Assembly (NCBI GenBank): GCA_951799425.1
Contig: OX637395.1
Location: 640,501 to 704,500 of the forward strand
DNA: 64,000 nucleotides
DNA from: Ilex aquifolium
Lineage: Eukaryota > Streptophyta > Magnoliopsida > Aquifoliales > Aquifoliaceae
Reading direction: 5' to 3'
Positions 50,101 through 61,800 of the stretch are shown here, one piece after another. Position numbers and translations under genes: made by a program. The stretch's first letter is position 1; each line of letters opens with the position of its first letter. Under the pieces are notes generated by a model that did not search any database, was not told the DNA's origin, and worked only from the letters and a program-made list of their open reading frames with translations.

Positions 50101-53100
50101 CCAACTGCATTCTGTGCTGTTCCACGAGTGTTAGACAGGATTTATTCAGGTAAATAATAGAGCGTATGACACACCTGCATGGTGTTATAGTTTGGAATAT
50201 TGTCCTTGTGCTTTACCTGTGCTCTACTTGTGCTCAAGCATTGATCCATGCTTAAAATGTTTTCCAGAATGTACTAGCAAACTCTTGGTTTAGGCATTCC
50301 TATTTGTAGACTTTTCCCTGAGATTTTTGTGGTTCTATCTTTGGAAGTAAAGAAAATTGTTTAGAAAGTCAGTATCATTTTGTATGTTGATTTGTGGCCC
50401 CAAAGTTCTTGTTGATACCATTCGAATATAGATACAGAACAGTTTCCTTAACAGAGCTGGGAATGGTAGTTTTCATTTTCTCTTACCATACAGATCGTCT
50501 AAGTGAATGTGTGAGATTTTTTGTTTCCATCCTAAAGCAAGCATATCCAAGGGGATGAATGTTAAATTTCTCCTTTTCAACAGTGTGAGGTGTAATCATG
50601 TTGCTACTTATATTTTCAGGTCTGGTGGAGAAGAGTTCTTCCGCCGGGTTCATTAAGCATACATTGTTTAACTTTGCTTACTCCTAGTAAGTGCTTTATA
50701 ATTCTGGCAATGCATGTGAAAGTACATTCAAAAAGAAAAAATCTTCTGTGTGACAGAAAACAAGAACTATTTGACAAAATGTCTTTATTAACAAACACAG
50801 CTTTTCCATCCGGACCCTTCTACTCTCATAGAATTAGAATGTCGTTCCGATTAGAGATAAGCTATCAGGTTCAAGCACATTAAATTTTATATTTTTCCAG
50901 TTTATATGCATGAATTTTGGATTTTTTGTCTGTTTTTGATATATTTATCTGGTACTTCTAATTTGGATTGTCACCTTCACCTTCATAACTTCTTGTAGTA
51001 ATGCTATTACATTGACCAAATTCCTTTGGGCACATTTAGACGGCTAAATTTTGAAGACTTTAAAGTTTACTGGATCCTTAACGGAAAAAGAAAAAAAAAA
51101 GTTTATTGGACACATCACAGACATGGTATTCAGCTTTTTCCTTGCATGTTCACTGTGTGTGCTGATCTCACTTATCATATTTGCAGCAAACTACGGAACA
51201 TGATCAAAGGCTATAAACATGTAGAGGCAGCTCCAGTATTTGATCAAATTGTTTTTAATAAGGTGATGGAAGTAATTACATGGTGCAGCTTCTTTACTTT
51301 TTAGTCTTCCTCTAGAACTGAACAAAGGTCCCAACTGAAATCTCCTCTCTCTAAATTTGTGGTTGTAACCAATGCAGGTGAAAGAAGGTTTAGGGGGAAA
51401 TGTGCGTCTCATTCTATCTGGAGCAGCACCTCTTTCTACCAGTGTGGAAACCTTTTTGCGGGTTGTGACATGTGCTCATGTTCTACAAGGATATGGTATA
51501 TGAACTCTTGGACTTATTGTCTTCCAGTGATGTGTCAATTTAACTCTATGAGCTATTGAATCTGCCAGTTATGCGTCACTTTGATCTTTATGTGCTTATT
51601 CCTGTTTCCATACTTGTTGGAAATGGCTTTTTATTTGATCATCATCAAAGTTAGCTCAGTAACTTACTCTTGATTCTTAAAAAATCCTTATTTCTTTTTC
51701 CTTTGACTTGTTACGGGTTTTTTCATCACCCTCCAGACAGTGTTATCCATCAGAAGCTTTATATATTAATAAGTGCTGTGCCAAAGGTGCATGGTAAGAT
51801 ATGTATGCTCATGGCTTTTATTCAATCTACATGCATGACACCACTCCTTCCTTTCCCGTTTTAAGCTACCCTTAGGAGGAGTAATGCACAAGAACACACT
51901 AGAATTGTGATCTGTTTGACCATGAGCAATTATGATTCTGTCCAGTAAAATGCTGGTGATTCTCCATATCATATTCAATGATACAAATATTTGCAAATAT
52001 CCAATTTTCAGGAAGTTGGAATCTTCCCATTATAGTCACTTTTCGATGGGAAAGTGAGGGAATCCTAATCACAAATATAGTCACAAATTTTATATGAGAA
52101 CACCTACTGCACGTGTAGGGAATCCTAATCCTGCTGCTGCATTTGATCAAGTAAATGAAAGCACAATACCTCTGTGAGAATGCTTCTTATATGTTCTTCA
52201 TTTCTTGTAAATTGATGTCTCATATACTTTTTGCACATTGGGTATTTTGTCCGAAATAAAGTGGACAACCTTTGGGGTTCTGCCACCTCTCTGACTTCGT
52301 CAATGGGCCTGAAAGGTTTTTAGCTTGTAGTTTAAAATAATCAGGTGACCCTAATCATTGATAGTGAAAGAAATGTGCAAATCCATCTTTTTCCTTCTGG
52401 TATCATTAGCTTATATTCTGATTCATTATGAAGCCAACTTGAATATGGCTTGAAGTTTGTACAACCCTTGTAAGGGAGGCTGATCTCATTAAATGTCATG
52501 TAGGTTTAACAGAAACCTGTGCGGGGTCTTTTGTTGCACAACCAGATGAACTAGCAATGATTGGTACAGTGGGTCCTCCATTGCCCAATGTGGATGTGTG
52601 CCTAGAATCTGTTCCTGAAATGGGCTATGATGCCCTGGCAAGCACCCCCCGTGGAGAAATATGTATTCGCGGGAATTGCTTGTTCTCAGGATACTACAAA
52701 CGTGACGACCTCAGTGAAGAGGTGATGGTTGATGGATGGTTCCATACAGGTCTGTCCATACGAATATTAATTCCTATATGCTGCATGTTAATTCATAAAT
52801 TTTAGCTTGGGTCCTTCATAATATAGCTCACAACGAACTTACAACAGGAGATATCGGCGAGTGGCAACTGGATGGGAGCATGAAAATAATTGACCGCAAG
52901 AAAAACATTTTCAAGCTTTCCCAAGGAGAGTATGTTTCAGTTGAGAATCTGGAGAGCATTTATTCCCTTGTTCCTAGTATCGATGCGGTTTGTTTCTTCA
53001 CTCCTATTGTCTCTAAATGCACAAATGTATGGTCATAGATTTGCATTGTCATTCTTGGGGTCATATTAACATTTTTCCCCTTTCATCATTCCTTCCATAC

Positions 53101-56100
53101 TAAAGTCATCCTGTACGAAATCACATGCCTTGATCCTTTCACACTTCCTCAACATATGTTGCTTTTTCTTTCCTTCTGTTTTGTAGCATTAGCACATTGA
53201 TAATCAATCATATGGCTCCTCCGTACTGGCCTGTATCTTGGTCTTCATTGCACTTGATCATATCATCTTAAACAATGTCATACCGCTTTTAAGTGATATT
53301 ATCTGATTCCTTTCATTTATGCTTTCAATTCTTCTTTTTTTGTATCACCTCTAAATTATCATGGCATCCTTATTCCTCAAGACCGCTACACCCATTTTCT
53401 GAATGCCATTGCTCAACACACTATTCCATGCAGCTTTGATGGCCAATAGATTCTTCTACTATATTATGCTCTTATTGTAGGAAATACCTTCTTTTATTTT
53501 ATGTTACTAGCTATGACAAAAAAAGAGTCATATTTAGGGTTCTTTTTGATAAATTAGATTCTTTGTATTTAGTCTCAACATTACTGCTTAAACTAGAGAG
53601 AGTGGACTTGGCACAACGATAAAGTTGCTCCAAGGGTTCAATTCGTGGAAATAGTGTCTCCGCATGCAGAGTTAGGGATGCATACATCTGACCTTCCACA
53701 AAACCCTTGGTGGAGAGAGTCTCATGCATTGGCCCGCCTGTTACTACTTAACCTAGCACCTGTATATCCTAAAGTATACAGCATTTCCTCTAGTTCTCAG
53801 ACAAGTTACAGTTCCATAATTTCCAAAGGAAAATGCTGTACCATTGTTCTGCGATGTTCTCTTTTTAAAGCAGCAATAACTTCTCCATTAGTAGCATTAT
53901 TTGCCCTTGACACATCCAAATTCTCATTTTCCTCCTTTAACATCTGTTTTGAATCTCAATGTATGAACTTATCTGTCCACTTGTTTCAGATATGGATTTA
54001 TGGGAGCAGTTATGAGTCGTTCCTTGTTGCTGTTGCTAACCCCAATAAAGAATCTCTTGAATGTTGGACTGAAGAGAATGGAGTGGATGGGGATTTTAAT
54101 GCTATATGTGAACATCCTAAAGTGAAAGCATATATTCTTGGAGAATTAAGCAAGATTGGAAAAGCAAAGAAGGTTTGTTCTCTCTTATAGTAGAGTGCTC
54201 CAAGCTTGTATATTGTGATTTTCTTTCTTTCTTTCTTCTTTTTGCTGTCAAGTGCTTGTGTATCGCGCTTATAATTTTGTCTTTGAATCGTTACTTTTTT
54301 TTATCCTCATGACAGTTGAAGGGTTTCGAGTTCATCAAAGCTGTCCACCTTGATCCCACACCATTTGACATGGACCGTGATCTTCTCACGCCCACATACA
54401 AGAAAAAGAGGACCCAATTTCTCAAATACTATCAGGTTTGCCTATATGCTTGTCTCAAATTAAAATTAGTACATTCTTCCGTTCCCATGAATGAGTAAAA
54501 ATCACGGGCAACCATTTATGGACCATGATTTACTCCTCGTTTTTGGTTCATTCTTTAGTACTACTCTTATTATAGTTTGTAATGCACAATGCCCCCCAAC
54601 ATCTATCTTCTAAGAAGATTTTTTTATCGTCAGCAAGTGTGCAACTTCAATCACATATGGGACATATGTTCTGGAGTCACTATTGGCAAAAAAATCTGAA
54701 AAAAGTAGGGGTGCAACTTGAGCGGGTTGAGAAGTCAATCTTAGTCCAACCTTAAATATATAATCTTCAACCCTAACCCTAACCCTTTCACCCGACCTCA
54801 AACCGATATATTTAATCCGAGTACTGCCCAAGTTGAATTTGGGTGGGCTCGGATTGAATTCTGACTGAAATTCGGCTTAGGTTCGTTTAGGCCCTAAATC
54901 AGCTTGTTGTTCTAAATTTAGTACATACTACATAGTATTCACATAAACTAACAATTAGCAACTACATAGTATTCACCTAAAGTAACAATCAACAACTTCA
55001 ATCAAATGTTTAACATAAAGACCATAGTAAACAAAGCAAAACTATAGTATTCTTAATGTTTAACATAAACACATAATAGCCAAATGTTTATTAAAGCATA
55101 CATAATACCATCGGACTTTTGGTCCGAGGGTATTCCTTGTTTTGTCAAAACTTTACCTTCTTCAGGTTAAAGGTTCAAGTCTCTCTCTCCATTCCTCTTA
55201 AAAAAAAAATATTAAAGCATACTGGAAATTCATTAAAAACTCAATGTTTGAGATAATGCAACCAAAACCACAACTCAATGTTTAACATAAAGACATAATA
55301 GCCACTTGAAATTTTACAATTGAAAAAAATCTGAAATTGAAAATGAAATTAAATTTTTCACTTGAAAATTTTTAAAATTGAAAATGAAATCAAAATCTGA
55401 AAATTAAATTTGACACTTGAAAAAATCTAAAATTAAAAATGAGGCACTTGAAAAAATCTGAAAATGAAAATGAAATCAAAATTTGAAAATTTAATTTTGA
55501 AAAAATTTGAAAATGAATTTTACACTCAAACCCATACATACTAGTGATGATGAGAGAGGTGCAAATCTAAAAGAGTCGAAGATCTTCACTGTGAGAGGCT
55601 GAGAGAGTTAGAGACGCAGAGTGAGTCGATCGTCGATGAAGATAGATGAGGATCATCGCTGAAGGTTGTCGATCAATTGTTGATGGTGATTGAGTGTCAA
55701 TGAGAGAGGCTGAGAGGAGTGAGAAAGGGAGGCTGCCTAACTAAAAGAAAGAATGAGAGAGGCTAATTGAAGAATCTAAGAGAGTGAGGGTCTGAGCGAG
55801 GGAGGAGGCGTAGTCGAGTGAAGGCTGAACGGTTGAAGTGTGAACCTTAGTTGTAAATTATGCTATTGATTTATATATTTATTTTTAAATGTGTTTGGAT
55901 TGAGCCCGATTTAATATTTGAATTGAGTCCGGTAACTCGAGGCATCAACCCGGGTATTGTCCGATTCGGGTTGACATTTTTCAACCCAGGCCTAATCAAG
56001 TATTAAAAACCTCGACATAAGTCCTGTTTTTTTAGGGTTGGCTCGCCCAAATTGCACCCTTAGAAAAAGTATCAGGCTGAAGCATCAACTCTGAATTTCC

Positions 56101-56590
56101 ATTGGAAATAAAGATTTAGAAATTTCTGCATTTTGATATGCCCGTGGATGTGTAGGTATAAGTAGTTTCATGCTTTCATCGTCGAAACAGCATTTTGGTT
56201 GCCCATGGGATTTGGAATGAGTTTGTTCTGGCTCTGATAGCACTCAATTTGTCTGCCATTTTGAGCACTAATTAATATAAGGACCTTTAGAATTTCAGTT
56301 AAACAACCTTGCCTATGGTATTTTTCGGTGATATTGGTCATGGTTCTCTCCTCCCATGAACTTGACCATAAAGTAGTCAATCAAGTGAACTATGTTTGAT
56401 TCAGAAACACGAATCAAAGCACGAATATAATTCTAAATACAATGATCCGAAAAGGAAATGTGAATAATGTTGTAGTTATTCATATATTTTGTTTTATAAT
56501 TGACTGAATATTGTGCGTTTGCAGAATGTCATTGAAGGTATGTACAAAAGCACAAGAGAAGCATCTGTTGACCCCAAAGCCATCACTTAA
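44125..56590 (+). CDS. LACS4: Long-chain acyl-CoA synthetase, LACS4 type, complete, 19 exons
   Basis: Exons: 44125-44276, 45680-45743, 45850-45939, 46114-46170, 46481-46529, 48061-48137, 48312-48351, 48435-48529, 49526-49693, 49872-49982, 50062-50149, 50620-50686, 51187-51262, 51378-51495, 52504-52749, 52848-52987, 53990-54172, 54316-54435, 56525-56590. Product 668 aa, against about 666 for Arabidopsis LACS4. It activates long-chain fatty acids to acyl-CoA using ATP. The AMP-binding motif YTSGTTGDPKG is at 229-239, GYGLTE at 416-421 and the FACS signature DGWFHTGDIGEWQ at 494-506, followed by DRKKNIFKLSQGEY. No peroxisomal PTS1 tail is seen (it ends DPKAIT), so an ER-associated enzyme for lipid and wax synthesis is likely. 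The smallest exon is 40 nt. Assignment to LACS4 within the LACS3/4/5 clade is by remembered similarity. Confidence 0.94.
44355..44760. repeat. Decayed dispersed repeat in LACS intron 1
   Basis: The sequence carries words such as aacacgacatgaaa, gatacgac and aataaacaaatc, and its ends (gaaatgtcaat on the left, attgatatgcc on the right) are weakly inverse. It resembles the relic at 22790-23110. Superfamily not assigned. Confidence 0.35.
44833..45338. repeat. Foldback MITE with about 120-bp inverted arms
   Basis: The left arm (44833-44955) is an imperfect reverse complement of the right arm (45213-45338). Shared phrases include tgaattatta.ctttatttta, tcacattata and atcactctaataaataa, with high identity. 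The central loop is about 257 bp. It lies in LACS intron 1. I found no ORF and no clear target duplication. Confidence 0.75.
47029..47450. mobile_element. Mutator-like MITE (422 bp) with 9-bp target duplication, LACS intron 5
   Basis: GGTTTATAC is duplicated exactly at 47020-47028 and 47451-47459. Just inside, the ends are short inverted repeats (ATGTTACTTGGATC against TAGTTACTAGAATT on the other strand). The interior has degenerate phrases such as gtatgggtacg typical of a dispersed plant repeat. A 9-bp duplication fits the Mutator superfamily. Confidence 0.65.
53597..53740 (+). mobile_element. Au SINE in LACS intron 16
   Basis: The head reads tggcacaacgataaagttgc, followed by gggttcaattcgtggaaata (B box GGTTCAATTC) and gatgcatacatctgacc, which is the Au SINE consensus order. 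It is truncated between the A and B boxes. The flanks ttactgcttaaactag (53581-53596) and ttactacttaacctag (53741-53756) agree at 14 of 16 positions and form an old target duplication. Confidence 0.8.
54706..56062. mobile_element. hAT-like element (about 1.36 kb) in LACS intron 18
   Basis: It starts TAGGGGTGCAACTTGAGCG and ends GCTCGCCCAAATTGCACCCTTA, which are imperfect inverse copies over about 20 bp. The flanks (gaaaaaagt on the left, gaaaaagt on the right) are nearly identical, in line with an 8-bp duplication altered by one base in the A run. The interior is AT-rich without a transposase ORF, so it is non-autonomous. A SINE sits inside it. Confidence 0.7.
55102..55209 (+). mobile_element. 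Short SINE nested in the hAT-like element, perfect 13-bp duplication
   Basis: TATTAAAGCATAC occurs exactly at 55089-55101 and 55210-55222. Between them lie 108 bp with an A-box-like TGGTCCGAGGG, a B box GGTTCAAGTC and a terminal run of A. Head, tail and long exact duplication together fit LINE-assisted SINE insertion into the hAT-like element. Confidence 0.75.
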
Positions 56591-56910
56591 CTGGGAGAGT
56601 CAAATATACAACATGGATTCTAGCAATGCAATGTAGTTGAAGTTGAACCCTCCCGTCGATCCAAATGAATCATTCAATAGCAAGTTGCAAAGTATGTCTC
56701 GGTAGGACATATATTTTTATTTCTACGTAATTCATAAATGAATATATTGTTGTTTTGGGAAAAACAATATTTTAATCCAGTTGTTTCATTTCTTTTCTGC
56801 ATTATGTAAGTTTTTTTTTTTCTTTTTTTGGCTATATATTCATTTTTTCTGCTAAAGACATGTTTCATTCAATTGAATTTGGAGCTGAAAATTAAACTTA
56901 TATACTAGTA

Positions 56911-57725
56911 CTAGTTATTGTCTGTGCCTGAAGGCACATAATAATAAAAAAAATTGTCAACAATAAATATATTTGTATTCATATTTAAAATCAAATCACA
57001 AATATAAAGGAAAGAGAAATGAATTTAAGTATCGGTTATAATGGGAATGAGCAATGGTAGTGGTGGTGGGTGGCGATGGCGATGGCGATGGTGGTGGTAG
57101 TGGTGATGGTCGTGAGGGGAGGTTGTGAGGTGATAGGGGTAGTGGTGGTGGTGGTGGGGTGGTGCCAATAGGAATGGTGATGGTGGTGGTGGTGGTGGTG
57201 GTGGGTGTAATGGGGATGGTGGTGGGGTGGCGACAATGGTGATGGTAGGGGGGTGGTACGGTGACGACAGCGATGGCAGGGAGGTGGTGGTAGTGGTGAG
57301 GCAGTGGGTGGGGTGGTGACATTGGTGGTTGGGTGGCGACGATGGAGGTGATAATGGTAGTGGTGATGATGGTGGAGGGTAGTTTGGTGGTGAGGTGAGG
57401 TGACGGTGATGATGGTAATGATAATGGTTGTAGGGTGGTGGGGGTAGTGGTGATGGTGGTGGGACAATGGGGGTGATGGTGGTAGTGGTGATGGTGAGGT
57501 GGTTCCAAACATTATTTTTATTTTTAAAGTATTTATGAGAAATTATAAGTATTAAAAGCATTTTTAAAAAGTCATTCCAAACACCCTTTCCTATTAAATT
57601 TAGAATGTTAATATTAGTCGTCGGATTAATTTTAAAGTAAAATTGAAAGAAATCTCAACCGCGAATAACAAAAGTTATTTTGTTTATCTTTTAGATTTAA
57701 ATTGTATTGTATTTTATTATATAGA
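56911..57725 (-). mobile_element. Small non-autonomous Helitron, 815 bp
   Basis: On the minus strand it begins TCTATATAATAAAATACAAT at 57725 and ends at 56911 in CTAG, preceded nine bases earlier by the hairpin GTGCC TTCA GGCAC. The host bases are A and T with no target duplication. The middle (57045-57500) is a GGT/GAT-rich simple-sequence stretch. No protein gene is carried. Confidence 0.78.
57045..57500. repeat. GGT/GAT-rich degenerate simple repeat
   Basis: Irregular ggtggtgatggt sequence over about 450 bp inside the Helitron. Its minus strand is open in all three frames as Pro/His/Thr-rich ORFs, which is a composition artefact. Confidence 0.9.
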
Positions 57726-57850
57726 TGATACAAATAAAGTAAGATTTATCAAATGACTGCCATTCTAATCATGGGATTTCAACAAGAATTATTAAGCTTA
57801 AAAACTTAGTTTATGTGGTAAGAACAAATTGGTCCACTGTTGTGGCACTC

Positions 57851-58052
57851 AAAAAAAAATGATAAAAATAATTATCACAACAACGATAAAAATATTCATA
57901 AATGTGATAAAAATACTAACAAAAGTGATAAATCATCTACAAAAATAATTTTTTTGTACCGAAAAAAAATAATAAAAACAATTATCACAAATGTAATAAA
58001 AACACCAACAACATTGATAAATCACCCACAAAAGTGATATATTTTTTTGTCA
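57851..58052. repeat. Two-copy diverged tandem repeat
   Basis: Copy 1 (57851-57960) and copy 2 (57961-58052) share the order A-run, ataaaaa.aattatcacaa, aaaaa.ac.aacaa, gataaatca.c.acaaaa and T-run-gt. Copy 2 lacks about 20 bp. The unit is AT-rich and unassigned. Confidence 0.6.
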
Positions 58053-58826
58053 TAAAATAACCCATAAAAGTTGAAAACATGGTACTAAAATTTTTTCTTT
58101 AGTACCGTAGTCAAATACAAGAAATTTTTATACCGTTATTAGAATAATAAATGGTTTCAGGACCTTGCCATTTTGCCTTCATCGGGAAGCCTTATCTTTT
58201 GGACTTCTTTAACAGTACACTGTCATATAATTACCGACACTTTTTTCATATGGAGTGATAACTATTTACATCAATAGAGTTAATATTAAATTGTGGGTTA
58301 TCCACTTGCCTACTTGTTGGTTTCTTATTGTATGAATACCACATCTATCACTGTCACGTAATATCATCATCTAATAATAAACTTACAAGTAGACATGGAG
58401 AAACCTCATCTTTTTATGAAAAGTAGTTTTTAACTTACCTAGATAAGATAATTTTAATCATGTGCGATCCAGACAAATATGGAATACAGCCGCAATGATC
58501 CCAACATTTTACAAATCACAGGAATTTTTATTTGGGTAAAGGATATACCAGCTTACCCAATAAGATCTTGAGCTTTCCAAATTATAATGTTCAATATCCC
58601 ATCAAAGGCTAAGGAATATCAGAAATGAAACTAATATAACATGAATTCTTGCCGACTGACATGCTATAAAGGAACAACTACAGTACCTCAAAGCTCAAAT
58701 GTTCAAATTTGATAATCTTAAAAACACTGGTGAGATTGCTAATATCTTAGTTTCTCCTATTATTTATTGTACAACAAACTCGGCCAATCCTACGAACTCA
58801 AAGAGACAGGGAGACCTCACCTTATG

Positions 58827-61800
58827 CTAGGATTTCTCGTCCTCTGATTGAGAGCATGGTGGCCCAGGAACAGAATCAACAAAGAACTCCTCCACTGAAA
58901 AAAGGGTCAAGCTGAAAGTGTAAGAACAACTACTAACAGAGAGCAAGAAAAGGAACTGTCTATCTCATGATTTAACTAAACATTAATTATCAACGTTTAA
59001 ATAAATCTCAAACTTCAATGGAAACCCAGCAAATGTTTTATCAGCAAGGGCTGTTATTGCTCAGAGAGTTCCAAAGTAAAGGAGATTACGTTAAAATCCA
59101 AGGTGATCAGCAATTTTTAGTCCAAATGTTTGCATAATAATCAGCTAGAATGGGTTCCCAGAATTTTTTTGCAAAGCAACCACAAATGGAGTTGAGTGAT
59201 ATCAAAAAATCAGATGAAATAAAATAAGGGTAACCACATCATATCCAAATTACTAGAATAAAGACACTAGAAGAGTCGAACCAGACAGAGTAGGGGATAG
59301 CTCCCTCAGCCCACATACATACTCTGGTCATGCAACTTTGCAATTCAAAATGGTAGATTATGAATCATTGAGTTCAGATGAGAACTGAGCTGTGCTGATA
59401 CCATTGAAAAACCCTACTTAGTTCTTTCGAAGTTGAAGTAGTGCCAATGTACCAGTTATACATGGGGCGTACACAAACGTTCTGCATAGTCTACAATAAT
59501 TATTAAACCAGTATGTAATTCTCAGCTATTTCGGAAGTTAAAATCTTCTCTTCTCTTAGATGTCTGATAGCTTTCTGAACAGAGGAAAGGCAAACTACAT
59601 TCCATCAATAAATTTCCCAAATATAAACAACACCAAACAGTAGAATTGCACATCATTCCCATCTAATGGTTTACAGTTTCTGTTAACCAGTTCTTTCAGC
59701 AAATAAGTTCTTTCATCAAATAACGCAAAAAGGCCACTTAAGATTTCTGTGTTCCAATTCCGGCCTATAACTTAAAGAGCAGGATTTTTGGCATGGATAT
59801 GTTTTTCTTTTCAATGATACAGACCAATGTTTTTTTCCTTGATATCCCCCTTCACAGACACTATACACCGGAACCAAATAATTGGGACATCAGGCTTTGC
59901 TGTTGTTGCTGTCTATACTTCCTTCACATGGTTTCAAATTCTTTGATGATGAGAACCATGCATCTACAAGATGGAATATTAGCTTTGCATTTCTTCTCCA
60001 ATTTTGTCAATTTCACTCAGGAAGTTAAAAACAAGGAACAAAATTTTGGTTACCTATATCCTCTGGTTCTGGAGAATCAAGCAAAATATCTGAATCAGAA
60101 GGCAAAAAGGGAGAACCAGGATAGTTTCCAAGAGCTCCTAGATCTGGGAAAAAAAATCAAGGCAACAAGTAACATCAATCTAAACATCACCCAAGAAAGA
60201 CAATAGCAAATAAAAGAAGATAGAAAAAAATAGAGAAGAAGAAAAAAAATGGCTGTGTAATAGCAGCATTATACCACTTCTTATATTAGATCTTGTCTTG
60301 ATTATGTGTGTCCATAAATGCAAGACATCATACTGCTTAGTTCAGCCACAAATTCTTCATGCACAACACACACCCACTTTGACTCAAGAGTCATCACACA
60401 AGTTCAGTATGACTACATGTACTGCTCAAACACAGAAAGTGGTACAATGCATATTATTTTCTTCAAACATTTCTTTATCTTTACAGATTCAGACAAATTC
60501 AGTATGATTATGTGCTGTACTGACAAGAAAGACGAGTAAGTATCCTCCAAGTTGCATTTTTTGAACATTTCCGCGTTTATCGATAACAAGCTCGCATCCT
60601 CCTAACGCCAACTTTCCTTTTTTGGGAAAAAGCCACTGCTTTTATATAATAGTTGTTTGCCATCAGCAGTTTTCCATTTCAATATAAGGTCCTTTGAAGT
60701 CAAGTGCAGATAATTGCACAGCATTTACAAACATACAACTGAGATGGCACTGTAGGGCAAGTGGTTAGCAGCCCTACCCGCATGCATGATCCGGGTCCAA
60801 ATCTCATCGTTGAACAGTGGCTACCTTCCCCTTCTCCTACCCCTGAGCTGTTATCCCCTCAGAATGCAAAAGACAAGAATGTAGACCTACAACTACTAAA
60901 GCATTAAATACTAGCAGTCTTGCCTATGACAATTTTCCAAGCGAATTACACAATTTACTACACTAGTAATATACAGGTCTCAAACTGAAAAGGGTCAAAG
61001 TAAAGGCACGTTGATCCAATCCCAAACAGCTAGACATCTCACATTACACATATCATAGCAGTTGAGAATGGTTTAAACAAGAACAGGTCCAAATTACCTC
61101 CCAGGTTTGACAAATCGGCGGTTAGATCTGAAAGGCTGAAATTCCAAGGAATCTGAGCCAAAGATCTGAGAGAATCTCTTGAATTACCCGTGCCATTATC
61201 TGAGGGAAGTTGCAACCCCACTGAACTTGCCACATCAGATGTAAATGCTGTGTCGAGTGCTGAGGTGTCTACTCCCATTCCTGATATATCCGATGCAGTA
61301 AAGGGAAAATGACCACTGGATGCCACTGATGTAGGACTCACAGGCATCTCTGACATGGATGACATGGCACTATTTTGTGGAACCGAGGGTGCTATATCAG
61401 CTGCACTGGTATCCATCATCATACTTGAGCAAGGACAACAGCGAAAGCTATTAGCAGAACTCTATTATGGTACATTCCAAGAAGATAAAAGGAAAAATGG
61501 TTTTTTTTTTCACCATGGAAAATAAAATAAGCCCCTTTTTTGGTTTGAAAAATGACAAGCCATTGCATACATGGAATGCCAAGATATATTCTATGTTTAT
61601 AACTCCCATCATTCATTGCATACATGGAATAATTTTTTTTATTTCTCTTTTGGTAAAAGGCATTTTAACCAAACAAAGGGCATGAACTCCAAAAACACTT
61701 TAAATGACTTGAAGAGGTTGCTGAAGAAATATTTTGACATATTAGCTTACACCTGAGTCCGACGAATATAAAGAGCACCTTTTCTGCAGCCAACAATAAT

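Larger units (their letters stand above)
56591..58826. other. Convergent intergenic region between LACS and the TIGR01589 gene
   Basis: It contains the LACS 3' untranslated region, the Helitron at 56911-57725, a two-copy tandem repeat at 57851-58052 and a small hairpin (ggtactaaa ... tttagtacc) near 58081-58106. 58110-58826 is AT-rich with nothing recognisable. No gene is supported. Confidence 0.6.

Noticed and set aside
53645..54190. 181-aa plus-strand ORF
   Set aside because: Its second half is LACS exon 17, but the first half is Au SINE and intron sequence read through.
54768..54788. Telomere-like CCCTAA repeats
   Set aside because: Only about three imperfect units, within the terminal part of the hAT-like element, and not the plant CCCTAAA unit.
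56996..57561. Three overlapping minus-strand ORFs of 158-178 aa rich in Pro/His/Thr
   Set aside because: They are the same GGT/GAT-rich simple repeat open in all three frames, inside a Helitron; no domain and no codon pattern of a gene.
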